NCBI GenBank assembly: GCA_949298825.1
Contig: CASFYB010000003.1
Span: forward strand, 1-64,000
Reading direction: 5' to 3'
DNA length: 64,000 bases
From: an uncultured Helicobacter sp.
GTDB taxonomy: Bacteria > Campylobacterota > Campylobacteria > Campylobacterales > Helicobacteraceae
Positions 47,990-56,056 of the stretch are shown in pieces (the stretch's first letter is position 1; each line of letters begins with the position of its first letter). Position numbers and translations under genes: made by a program. The notes under the pieces are model-generated. The model ran no database searches and was not told where the DNA came from. It was given only the letters and a program-made list of their open reading frames with translations.

Positions 47990-49361
47990 TTTTATTAGAA
48001 ATATTATTTTTATATTAATTGGTGGGATTTTAGTTGGTTGTATGCCAAAGATTTCTAAGCTTCCTGAAGATTCTCATATTGAGCTTAGTTTGAAGCAAGA
48101 TACACAGATGATTGATAAAAACTGGTGGGATGGATTTGAAGATAAAAAACTTTTAGAACTTTTAGATTTAGCGCATGTATATAATACACAAAATAAGCTT
48201 GCTAAAACTAAAATTGATTCTGCTAAGGCTGCACTTAAAATTGCTTCTGCCTCACTCTATCCTAATATCAATCTAAAGCTTAATCCAGAATATAGCAAAA
48301 ATTTTCTTCATCCTCTTTATGCTTTTGCTGATGTTGGTGTAGATGTGACCTATCATTTAGATATCTTCAAAAAATACAGTCATATAAAAAAGGCTAAAGA
48401 GTATGAGCTAAAAGCCCAGATTGCCAATAGCTATGCTACTTCTTTATCTGTAGATATGATCGTAGCAAAGGCTTATTTTAGACTATTAGCGCTAAAAGAG
48501 CAATTATTTTTATTAGAAAGTATGCTAAGCCTGCGATCAGAAAAACTTGCAATTATCAAAGAGCAAGAAAAATGGGGATATATTAGTAGCTATGATACTA
48601 AGCAGGCTAAGGTTGAATATGAAAGCCTAAAGGCCAAATTACAAGATATGCATTTAGCAATCACTAAGGCTCAAAATGCAATAGAATATCTAACAGGTAT
48701 AGAAATAAAAGATTTAGATTCTAATAAAGATGTAAAAAGTATTTTTAAATTAAAAACCCCATATCTGCCAAGCGAGCTTTCTTCAAGACTTCTGAATAAT
48801 CGCCCTGATGTATTGATGGCTGAATTTATTTTAGCCTCAAGTGATGAGATGCTTAAAAAAGCAAGAAAGGATTTTTTGCCTGATTTTAATTTAGATTTTA
48901 ACTTTTCAGCCATTGGGTTGCATAACTTTACACAGTATTTATTTTTTGGTGGGATAGGAGCATCTGTACTTACGCCTATTTTTAAGGGTGGTGAGCTAGA
49001 TGGGAAGTTTGATATGGCTAATGCTGAGCGCATGCAAGCAGCCTATATTTATAGAGATGTGGTGATAAAGGCCTATCAAGAAAGTAAAGATTCTTATGCG
49101 AGTATAAAATATTTAAATTTAGAGCTAAAGAGTGCAAAGTATGAGATAAAAGAGTTAGAATCTGGATTAAAGCATATTAAAGATCGTTATAAAGAAGGGT
49201 ATTGTTCATACTTAGAAGTGATTAACTCAAAATATATGCTATTGCAAAAAGAGCTAGAAAATATTAGTCTTAAAAATATGTACTTAGAATCTTTAGTCAA
49301 CCTCTATGGGGCTCTTGGCGGAAGCCTTGAGCTAAGAGAGGCTATTGATAAATTTAAATAA
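47982..49361 (+). CDS. TolC/NodT-type outer-membrane efflux lipoprotein
   Basis: This channel subunit completes the tripartite pump. Taking ATG 47982, the 459-residue protein has a lipoprotein signal ending LVGC (Cys20), then two long coiled-coil repeats of the outer membrane efflux protein family (LLELLDLAHVYNTQ ..., and LLNNRPDVLMAEF with the typical RPDV). In-frame GTG 47973 and ATG 47979 are alternatives. The start overlaps the adaptor gene by 8 bases. Its end abuts the convergent sulfatase-fold gene. Confidence 0.88.
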   Translation: MISFIRNIIFILIGGILVGCMPKISKLPEDSHIELSLKQDTQMIDKNWWDGFEDKKLLELLDLAHVYNTQNKLAKTKIDSAKAALKIASASLYPNINLKLNPEYSKNFLHPLYAFADVGVDVTYHLDIFKKYSHIKKAKEYELKAQIANSYATSLSVDMIVAKAYFRLLALKEQLFLLESMLSLRSEKLAIIKEQEKWGYISSYDTKQAKVEYESLKAKLQDMHLAITKAQNAIEYLTGIEIKDLDSNKDVKSIFKLKTPYLPSELSSRLLNNRPDVLMAEFILASSDEMLKKARKDFLPDFNLDFNFSAIGLHNFTQYLFFGGIGASVLTPIFKGGELDGKFDMANAERMQAAYIYRDVVIKAYQESKDSYASIKYLNLELKSAKYEIKELESGLKHIKDRYKEGYCSYLEVINSKYMLLQKELENISLKNMYLESLVNLYGALGGSLELREAIDKFK

Positions 49362-51365
49362 TTAGTGATTATATAGCCACCAAGATAGCGCACGAGAATC
49401 CTCATGACGTGTTTTTAAATGTTTAAAATCTTCTTTGGCATGGCTTTTATCCTGTGCTGTTTTAGCATACTGGATATTTCCATTTACATCAAATACGAGA
49501 TTCTCAGTCCCCATAGATTCAAATCCAAAAAACTCACGTTTAGAATCATATTTTAAATTCGGGTTATTAGTAAAAATAGGCCTTCCAAAACTTTGATATT
49601 GAAAACCTTTAGGTGTGGCTAGCTCCAAAAGAGTCGCAGCTATGTCTAGATGCACACCAGAGTTAGCCAGTTTTTTGAGTTTAAGTGTTGGTGCATAGAT
49701 GATAAATGGGATTTTATGCCAAGTATTAAAGCTTACATTCATAGGAGCATTATTGCTATGATCACCAGTGATGACAAATATAGAATCAGGGATTTTTTCA
49801 CTCATTTCTTTGATAAATTTCACTACTTGCTTATCATACCAATATAACACTCCAAGATCCTGAGCTCTCCAGCTTTTTATCCCTTTATCTTTGATAAATT
49901 GCTCAAACTTTGTTAATGAGATATTATATTTTTCCAGTGGTACATCAAAAGGTGGATGATTACTTGTGGTCATAATCATATTAAAAGTTGGTTTAGAACT
50001 TTTAGTAGTGTGGTCTATGATGTAGTCAAAAAGGATATTATCCCATACGCCCCATACATTAGAGGTGGGCTCTGGATATTGATGTGTTTTGGCAAATGAT
50101 AATAAACTTGCATCATCTATCATTTCATTAAAACCTTGGCTAAGACTAAAGGTATAGAGATTTCTCCATGCACCTGAACCACCATAATAAAATCTTGTTA
50201 AATACCCTGCTTTAGAGAAGTTATGCGCAGGGGCAGTAGGCATTGTCTTTAGCGCACCAGCTTTGAGGTAAAGTGGGATACCAGTCTGATAGAGTCCTGT
50301 GATTTGAGATTCTAGGCTCCATATGGTGCCATGTGCACTTTCATAAAATATATCTACTTTAGCCCCATGAGGTGAGTTAGCTAGTTTTTTAAGATCTGAG
50401 ACAAGATTGATTTCATCATATTCTTTACTAAAGGCATAATCACCAAGAGATTCAGAGATGATGTAGAAAATATGACGGATTTTAGGAGAGTTTGTTGGGT
50501 TATTAGAGGTTTTAGTAAGCAGGGTTTGCAAATCAGATATTTTGGCATCTGGTTTATTAAAATAATTAGCTATGGCTTCATCTGGTGTGCGTGGGCTAAA
50601 GCTCTCAAAGCTTGATTTGCTCCAAAGCCTATACCCTTTATAAACAAGGTAGAGGCTTCGCCAAGCACCCGGAGTTATTTTTTTGAGAAACTCATTTTTT
50701 ACAGGATGGATTTCTCTATCTAGTGAGATTGCATTCAGACTAAATTGTGAGTTGATAAAATATAACCATACTAAAATCAGCCCAAGACTAGCTAGAGAGA
50801 TTTTTAAAGCAGCATTTTTTAAAACCTCTTTTTTTTCTTTGGTGATAAAATATTTATAGGCCAGCACACAGATAGCAAAACTAATACCAAGAGCTAGAAG
50901 CTTAAAACTAATATTATATTCTCCACTTAGTCCTGTAGCAAGGATAGCGGCCGTATCATCATAGATAAGACCTAGTAAAATAGCATTATATTCTTCGCCA
51001 TAAATGCTGAAATAAAGCATATCCCCAATACCTACAAAAAGTAAAACAAACATACAAAAATATGCAAAGAAGGCTAGAATCTTTGGGGTTTTAGGTTTGG
51101 CATCATAAAAGTCAGGCCTTGCTTTAATACCAAAAAGCCCGATAAAAAAATAAATAATCCCTAGCAAGGCAGCGATGCGATTATCATACATCGCTCCATT
51201 ATATAAGGTTTGGAGAATCTGAGTAAATTCCCCCCCCCCCACTAATTCGCCCTTATAAATCCCTAAATATAAAATAAAGCCAATGCGCAAACAAAGTAAA
51301 ATGACAGCCAATAGCAGCGTAAACTTTAAGGTAGCTATGAGATGATTAAAAATAGATCTTGCCAT
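49362..51365 (-). CDS. LTA synthase/phosphoethanolamine-type membrane sulfatase-fold transferase
   Basis: The 667-residue protein has about five N-terminal membrane helices and a large periplasmic alkaline-phosphatase-like domain. IISESLGDYAF holds the metal Glu, HGTIWSLESQITG the likely catalytic Thr, and ITGDHSNNAP the metal Asp-His. Relatives transfer phosphoglycerol or phosphoethanolamine to envelope glycans or lipids. The start at 51365 is preferred over 51398 because AAGGA is 5 bases upstream. Codons 42-46 contain an 11-G run (51230-51240), in frame here, so the gene reads as 'on'. It overlaps the end of lpxD at the 3' side of that gene and may modify LPS. Confidence 0.85.
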   Translation of the reverse strand: MARSIFNHLIATLKFTLLLAVILLCLRIGFILYLGIYKGELVGGGEFTQILQTLYNGAMYDNRIAALLGIIYFFIGLFGIKARPDFYDAKPKTPKILAFFAYFCMFVLLFVGIGDMLYFSIYGEEYNAILLGLIYDDTAAILATGLSGEYNISFKLLALGISFAICVLAYKYFITKEKKEVLKNAALKISLASLGLILVWLYFINSQFSLNAISLDREIHPVKNEFLKKITPGAWRSLYLVYKGYRLWSKSSFESFSPRTPDEAIANYFNKPDAKISDLQTLLTKTSNNPTNSPKIRHIFYIISESLGDYAFSKEYDEINLVSDLKKLANSPHGAKVDIFYESAHGTIWSLESQITGLYQTGIPLYLKAGALKTMPTAPAHNFSKAGYLTRFYYGGSGAWRNLYTFSLSQGFNEMIDDASLLSFAKTHQYPEPTSNVWGVWDNILFDYIIDHTTKSSKPTFNMIMTTSNHPPFDVPLEKYNISLTKFEQFIKDKGIKSWRAQDLGVLYWYDKQVVKFIKEMSEKIPDSIFVITGDHSNNAPMNVSFNTWHKIPFIIYAPTLKLKKLANSGVHLDIAATLLELATPKGFQYQSFGRPIFTNNPNLKYDSKREFFGFESMGTENLVFDVNGNIQYAKTAQDKSHAKEDFKHLKTRHEDSRALSWWLYNH

Positions 51366-51366
51366 A

Positions 51367-52344
51367 TCAATCCTTTTTGCTTTTTGCTTTAAGTTCACGC
51401 CTTAGGGTTACATAAAATTTCATCCACTCATCTAGCTCCATAAGTGGGTGCCCTCCCCATTTAGTATTTGGAGGGAGATTTTTACCTACAGCACCCCTTC
51501 CTGCTACTAAGACATTATCACCTATATGGATATGCCCACCAGTACCTGCTTGTCCACCCATGATCACATTGCGTCCAGTGGTAGTAGAGCCAGCCAGCCC
51601 GACTTGAGAGACTATGATGCTATGTTCACCAATAACACAGTTATGCCCTATTTGTACAAGATTATCTATTTTGCTGCCGCATTTTATCCTTGTTTGGCCA
51701 AATACAGCCCTATCAATAGTACAGTTTGCCCCAATCTCTACATCATCTTCAATCACCACATTTCCATTATGCTCGATTTTGATATGCTCGCCTTCTTTAG
51801 TATGTGCATAGCCAAATCCATCAGATCCTATCACGCTGCCTGCATGGATTCTGACATTATTACCGATTTTGCTATCTCTATAGATCACAACATTAGCAAA
51901 AATAGTACAGTTTGCCCCAATCTCTACATCATCGCTAATCACTACTCCAGGCATAAGTGTGCAGTTTGCTCCAATTTTTACATTTTTGCCTAAAAATACA
52001 TTGGGCATAATGCGTGCTGAAGGATCGATAATAGCCTCTTTTCCTGATGATCCAAATTCATCTTTTTTAAAAAAATGAGATATTTTTGCAAAGGCTAGAT
52101 GGGGATTTTCTACAACGATAGCTTCCATATGGCTTGGCACTTCTTTGCATTCAGATTCTCGTATTAAAACCCATGAAGCTTTAGAATCATGCAAGCCTTT
52201 TAGATATTGTTTTTGATCCACATAAATAAGATACCCGCTAGAAGCTAGCTCTAGAGGCGCGATCCCTTTTAAGATGGCGTCATTTTTAAGGTTTTTGGCT
52301 GCATTTTCTTCATTGATTTTTTGTAAAACTTCTGATAATTTCAT
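51367..52344 (-). CDS. lpxD: UDP-3-O-acyl-glucosamine N-acyltransferase
   Basis: LpxD adds the second acyl chain in lipid A synthesis. The 325-residue protein has a uridine-binding N-terminus and a long left-handed beta-helix of hexapeptide repeats (KIGANCTLMPGVVISDDVEIG and onward). The catalytic His is in QIGHNCVIGEH. Its ATG touches the tpiA stop (TAAATG) with its Shine-Dalgarno AAGGAGG inside the end of tpiA. fabI, which I recall between tpiA and lpxD in H. pylori, is absent. Confidence 0.94.
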   Translation of the reverse strand: MKLSEVLQKINEENAAKNLKNDAILKGIAPLELASSGYLIYVDQKQYLKGLHDSKASWVLIRESECKEVPSHMEAIVVENPHLAFAKISHFFKKDEFGSSGKEAIIDPSARIMPNVFLGKNVKIGANCTLMPGVVISDDVEIGANCTIFANVVIYRDSKIGNNVRIHAGSVIGSDGFGYAHTKEGEHIKIEHNGNVVIEDDVEIGANCTIDRAVFGQTRIKCGSKIDNLVQIGHNCVIGEHSIIVSQVGLAGSTTTGRNVIMGGQAGTGGHIHIGDNVLVAGRGAVGKNLPPNTKWGGHPLMELDEWMKFYVTLRRELKAKSKKD

Positions 52345-53046
52345 TTATGCCTCCTTGGCTATTTCTAGCATTTTTAAGAAATTTTCTACCTTAAGTGCAG
52401 CTGATCCGATAAGTGCACCATTAACATTGGGGATATTTAAAATTTCTTTGAGATTGGAATCTTTAACACTACCGCCATAAAGTAGAGGAAGACTGGTTTT
52501 TTGACGTAAGAACTCATGGATAGGCTTTATATCACTTACCTCAGCGCTTACCCCACTGCCAATAGCCCAAATAGGTTCATAGGCTATGATTAAGCCATCA
52601 TAATCAAGACTAATACCATCAAGCTGGGAGGCTAACATAGATTCTATACTAACTTGCCCTTTTTGACGTGTTTTAAGATCTTCACCAACACAATAAACAA
52701 TTCTAAATCCAGCATTTTGATAAAAGCTAAATTTTTGGGCTAAAAGCTCTTGGTCCTCCCCCATGGCTCGTCTTTCAGAGTGTCCTAGCATCACACAATT
52801 TATGCCAAGACTAGCAAGACCATCTAAGGTAAGCTCGCCAGTAAATGCTCCATTTTGAGCCCCATAGGCATTTTGAGCCCCTAGGCTGAAGTTTGCAGCC
52901 TCTAAGCCAAGGGCAAAGGCAGGAGGAAAGATGATAGCCTCTACATCTTTAGAGGAGATAAAGTTAGAATCTAAAGTTTCAAAATATTGTTTTATTTCTT
53001 GAATGCTTAAGTTGGATTTGAAATTAGCCGCGATAATTTTTTTCAT
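52345..53046 (-). CDS. tpiA: Triosephosphate isomerase
   Basis: TpiA interconverts DHAP and glyceraldehyde-3-phosphate. The 233-residue protein has the Lys in AANFKSN, the electrophilic His in LGHSERR, the active Glu in IIAYEPIWAIGSG, and the phosphate loop LLYGGSVKDSN. ATG 53046 is chosen over the in-frame TTG at 53049 because AAGGA is properly spaced. It is first in tpiA-lpxD-sulfatase. Confidence 0.94.
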   Translation of the reverse strand: MKKIIAANFKSNLSIQEIKQYFETLDSNFISSKDVEAIIFPPAFALGLEAANFSLGAQNAYGAQNGAFTGELTLDGLASLGINCVMLGHSERRAMGEDQELLAQKFSFYQNAGFRIVYCVGEDLKTRQKGQVSIESMLASQLDGISLDYDGLIIAYEPIWAIGSGVSAEVSDIKPIHEFLRQKTSLPLLYGGSVKDSNLKEILNIPNVNGALIGSAALKVENFLKMLEIAKEA

Positions 53047-53204
53047 CAATAATCCTTGTAACCTAAAATATGATTATGAATTTTTCCATCATTTTAGCAG
53101 ATTCTATTTTTAGCAGTTTTTAAAATTTTTGTAAGCAAAATATTTCTTTTTTACTCACTTTTTGGTGATTGAGGGCGGTTTTTTTGATTAGCTTTTAGTG
53201 GGCA

Positions 53205-53213
53205 TGATATTAT
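53205..53213 (+). promoter_or_regulatory. Extended -10 promoter for the serine operon
   Basis: TGATATTAT fits TGnTAnnAT and lies 31 bases before the aminotransferase ATG. The rest of the 53050-53244 gap holds nothing I can name. Confidence 0.45.
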
Positions 53214-53244
53214 CTAAAGTATTATTAAATTTTAGGAGCAGATT

Positions 53245-54393
53245 ATGCAGGATAGAGAGATAGAACCGCCATTATTGATGATACCAGGACCCACACCCAT
53301 CCCTTTTAATGTTTTAGATTCTTTATCCTCCTACCCTATCCCACATAGAAGTATAGAGTTTTGCACTATTATAAAAGAGTGCAATGAAGGGCTAAAAAAG
53401 ATTTTTGCCACTCAAAATGATGTCTTTATTTATGCATCCAGTGGTACAGGTGCTATGTGCGCAGCACTTGAAAACCTTATCAATCTCTCAGATAAGATTC
53501 TCTGTTTGGTGATGGGGAATTTTGGAGCTAGATTTGAAAAGATCGCTAGAAGTAGGGGTGCTAATGTGGATGTGCTGCGCGTGGGGTATGGAGAGATTAT
53601 AGAACCCCAAGAGCTAGAAGCTATGATGAGACAAAAAAACTATAAGCTAGTCACCCTTACTCATTCAGAGACTTCAAGCGGTGCTGCAAATGATATCAAA
53701 ACTCTATGCGCGATCATCAAAAAATACGGCGCACTTAGTGTTGTAGATGGTATTACTAGTCTTTGTGCTATGGAGTGTAAAATGGATGAGTGGGAGATTG
53801 ATGTGCTTATTTCGGGCAGTCAAAAGGGCTTTATGCTACCACCAGGACTTGCCTTTTTGGCTGCTTCAAATAGAGCGATAGAAGAATCTAAAAAAACACT
53901 TTATAGAAGCTTTTATTTTGATTTTTTAGCCTATAAGCAAGCTTTGAGTAAGAACACAACACCCTACACTCCTGCTATAAATCTTATTTTTGGATTGCAT
54001 TGTGCATTAAAAGAGCTTTTAAAAGATGGTATTGAGAATCTAAATGCCGCGCATAAGCGTCGTGCACTCGCACTAAGAGAGGCACTAAGGGCAATGGGAC
54101 TAAAACTTTTAGTAGAAGATGATAGTATGGCTAGCTATGCGGTTACAGCAGTTTATCCGCCTGATGCCTTGAGTATCAAGGACATTAGAGCTGGATTAAA
54201 AGAAAGGAATATTATTGTTGCCAATGGTCAAGGCGAGCTAGAAGATAAGATTTTTAGAATCGGCACTCTTGGCTATATTAGAGATCAGGACCTGATAACA
54301 ACCATCAGCGCCCTAGAAGCAGTGCTAAGATCTCTTGGCTATGAAATGACCCCAAATACAGGGCTAGATGTATTGAAAGAGAAATTGAAATGA
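53245..54393 (+). CDS. Class V (serine-pyruvate/alanine-glyoxylate type) aminotransferase
   Basis: A 382-residue PLP enzyme. LMIPGPTPIPFNVL opens the AGT family, VVDGITSLCAM carries the cofactor Asp, and ISGSQKGFMLPPG holds the PLP lysine. Followed by serA (overlap 4 bases) and serB, it is the obvious candidate to make phosphoserine from phosphohydroxypyruvate in place of SerC. Family members also act on alanine, glyoxylate or aspartate, so the assignment rests on context. Confidence 0.82.
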   Translation: MQDREIEPPLLMIPGPTPIPFNVLDSLSSYPIPHRSIEFCTIIKECNEGLKKIFATQNDVFIYASSGTGAMCAALENLINLSDKILCLVMGNFGARFEKIARSRGANVDVLRVGYGEIIEPQELEAMMRQKNYKLVTLTHSETSSGAANDIKTLCAIIKKYGALSVVDGITSLCAMECKMDEWEIDVLISGSQKGFMLPPGLAFLAASNRAIEESKKTLYRSFYFDFLAYKQALSKNTTPYTPAINLIFGLHCALKELLKDGIENLNAAHKRRALALREALRAMGLKLLVEDDSMASYAVTAVYPPDALSIKDIRAGLKERNIIVANGQGELEDKIFRIGTLGYIRDQDLITTISALEAVLRSLGYEMTPNTGLDVLKEKLK

Positions 54394-55313
54394 TAAAGGT
54401 TTTAATTACAGATTCTATTCATGAGTGCGTGCAAGATATTTTAAAGCCAGTGGCTAATATAGAGTTTTTACCTACTATGAGCGAAAAGGAGCTTTTAGAG
54501 ATTATTCAGGATTATGATGTTTTGATGGTGCGATCAGCCACAAAGGTTACTGAGAAAATCATCAATGCTAGCAGGCTAAAGATCATAGCTAGGGCTGGCG
54601 TGGGACTTGATAATATTGATATATCAGCAGCCAAGCAAAAAGGCATTATTGTCTTAAATTCTCCTGATGGCAATACGATTGCTGCAGCTGAACACACACT
54701 GGCCCTGCTTTTTGCCACCACTAGGAATCTATCAGGGGCTTTTAGCTCTACAGCTAGCGGGAAGTGGGAAAGATCTAATTTTTTAGGCAGAGAGCTTTAT
54801 GGTAAAACTTTAGGGATTGTAGGTTTTGGGAGGATTGGTCAACATGTAGGGAAAGTGGCTAAGGCTTTGGGTATGAGTCTTGTAGTATTTGATCCTTATG
54901 CAGATGAGCAAAAAGTACAAAGCCAGGGAGCAAGGTATTTTAAGGAGTTAGAATCTATGTTACCAGAGTGTGATTATCTTACTCTTCATGTACCAAAAAC
55001 CAAAGAAACCACCCATCTTATTAATGAAAAAACTATAGCCTTGATGAAAAAAGGAAGCTTTATTATCAATTGTTCAAGGGGTGGGATTGTTGATGAGCTT
55101 GCCCTAAAAGAAGCACTTAACTCTGGGCAGATCGCAGGCGCTGGGCTTGATGTATATGAAAGTGAGCCAGATATTATTAAATCTCCTATCTTTGGTGCTA
55201 GGAATGTTTCTTTAACTCCTCATATTGGCGCAAGCACTAAAGAGGCACAAGAAAAAGTGGCCATAGATGTAGCCAATCAAGTTAAAATAATTTTAGAAAA
55301 ATTAGAGGCTTGA
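54390..55313 (+). CDS. serA: D-3-phosphoglycerate dehydrogenase, short form
   Basis: The 307-residue D-2-hydroxyacid dehydrogenase has the NAD motif GIVGFGRIGQHVGK, the catalytic Arg in NCSRGGIVDE and the His in LTPHIGAST. It is the short type without the C-terminal regulatory ACT domain, so feedback by serine is not expected. H. pylori SerA is about 524 residues as I recall it, so this is a different lineage. Context between an aminotransferase and serB favours 3-phosphoglycerate as substrate over a general 2-hydroxyacid. Confidence 0.85.
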   Translation: MIKVLITDSIHECVQDILKPVANIEFLPTMSEKELLEIIQDYDVLMVRSATKVTEKIINASRLKIIARAGVGLDNIDISAAKQKGIIVLNSPDGNTIAAAEHTLALLFATTRNLSGAFSSTASGKWERSNFLGRELYGKTLGIVGFGRIGQHVGKVAKALGMSLVVFDPYADEQKVQSQGARYFKELESMLPECDYLTLHVPKTKETTHLINEKTIALMKKGSFIINCSRGGIVDELALKEALNSGQIAGAGLDVYESEPDIIKSPIFGARNVSLTPHIGASTKEAQEKVAIDVANQVKIILEKLEA

Positions 55314-55327
55314 TTGCTGGAGGTTTG

Positions 55328-55957
55328 ATGGATTTAAGGTTGGCGGTTTTTGATTTTGATTCTACTTTGATGGATGGTGAGAGTATTGGCTTTTTGGCCA
55401 AAAGACTGGGCATAGAGGCTGAGGTGTCAGAGATTACTAGGAGGGCTATGGCAGGGGAGATGGATTTTTTTGAAGCCCTAAAAAAGCGAGTGTCTTTGCT
55501 AAAGGGGATGAGCATCAAAGAAGCAAAAGAAGCACTTAGTAATCTACCGCTTATAGAAGGAGGAAGCAAGCTTATAGCCTTTTTAAAACAAAGAGGTGTT
55601 AGGTGTGTGTGTTTTTCTGGTGGGTTTATGTGGGGTGTGGAGAGTGTGAGCAAGACCTTGGGCTTAGATGCTTATTTTGCCAATATCTTGCATCATAAAG
55701 ATGGCGTGCTTAGTGGTGAAGTGGGCGGGTATATGATGTTTAATGATAGCAAGGGCATTATGCTTAAGCAGCTTCAAGCACTTATGGGCATAGATCAGGA
55801 AAAAACCTTGTGCGTGGGTGATGGCGCCAATGATATTAGTATGTTTAAGTGTGCAAAATACTCTGTAGCATTTTGTGCCAAAGATGTTTTAAAGCCCTAT
55901 GCAAGCCATGTTTTAGATATTAAAGATTTAAGCCAAATTATCAAAATCATAGAATAA
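55328..55957 (+). CDS. serB: Phosphoserine phosphatase
   Basis: The HAD-superfamily phosphatase gives serine from phosphoserine. ATG 55328, with GGAGG 4 bases upstream, is preferred over ATG 55310 and gives 209 residues. Motif I is FDFDSTLMDGE, motif II is the FSGGF region, and motif IV is CVGDGANDISMF. It is last in the three-gene serine operon. Confidence 0.92.
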   Translation: MDLRLAVFDFDSTLMDGESIGFLAKRLGIEAEVSEITRRAMAGEMDFFEALKKRVSLLKGMSIKEAKEALSNLPLIEGGSKLIAFLKQRGVRCVCFSGGFMWGVESVSKTLGLDAYFANILHHKDGVLSGEVGGYMMFNDSKGIMLKQLQALMGIDQEKTLCVGDGANDISMFKCAKYSVAFCAKDVLKPYASHVLDIKDLSQIIKIIE

Positions 55958-55990
55958 ATTATTACTAGTTATTATTTTTTGATAAAAATT

Positions 55991-56007
55991 TTAATTATCA
56001 TTATTGT
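55991..56007 (+). promoter_or_regulatory. Fur-box-like site upstream of the TonB receptor gene
   Basis: TTAATTATCATTATTGT partly matches the Fur consensus (GATAATnATTATC). It is 15 bases upstream of the -10 box TGCTACAAT (56022-56030). Iron control would suit a TonB-dependent receptor. The match is incomplete. Confidence 0.4.
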
Positions 56008-56021
56008 TTGTTTATGAGATA

Positions 56022-56030
56022 TGCTACAAT
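56022..56030 (+). promoter_or_regulatory. Extended -10 promoter for the TonB receptor gene
   Basis: TGCTACAAT is a clean extended -10 box, 27 bases before the ATG. Confidence 0.65.
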
Positions 56031-56056
56031 GCCTCCAATCTTAAAATGGAGAAAAG

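Noticed and set aside
51366-51398. Upstream start at 51398 for the sulfatase-fold gene
   Set aside because: It would overlap lpxD by 32 bases, while ATG 51365 has AAGGA at a good distance and begins just before the first membrane helix.
51526-51993. 155-codon plus-strand frame inside lpxD
   Set aside because: The repeated ICPNLYI pattern is the reverse reading of the lpxD hexapeptide repeats.
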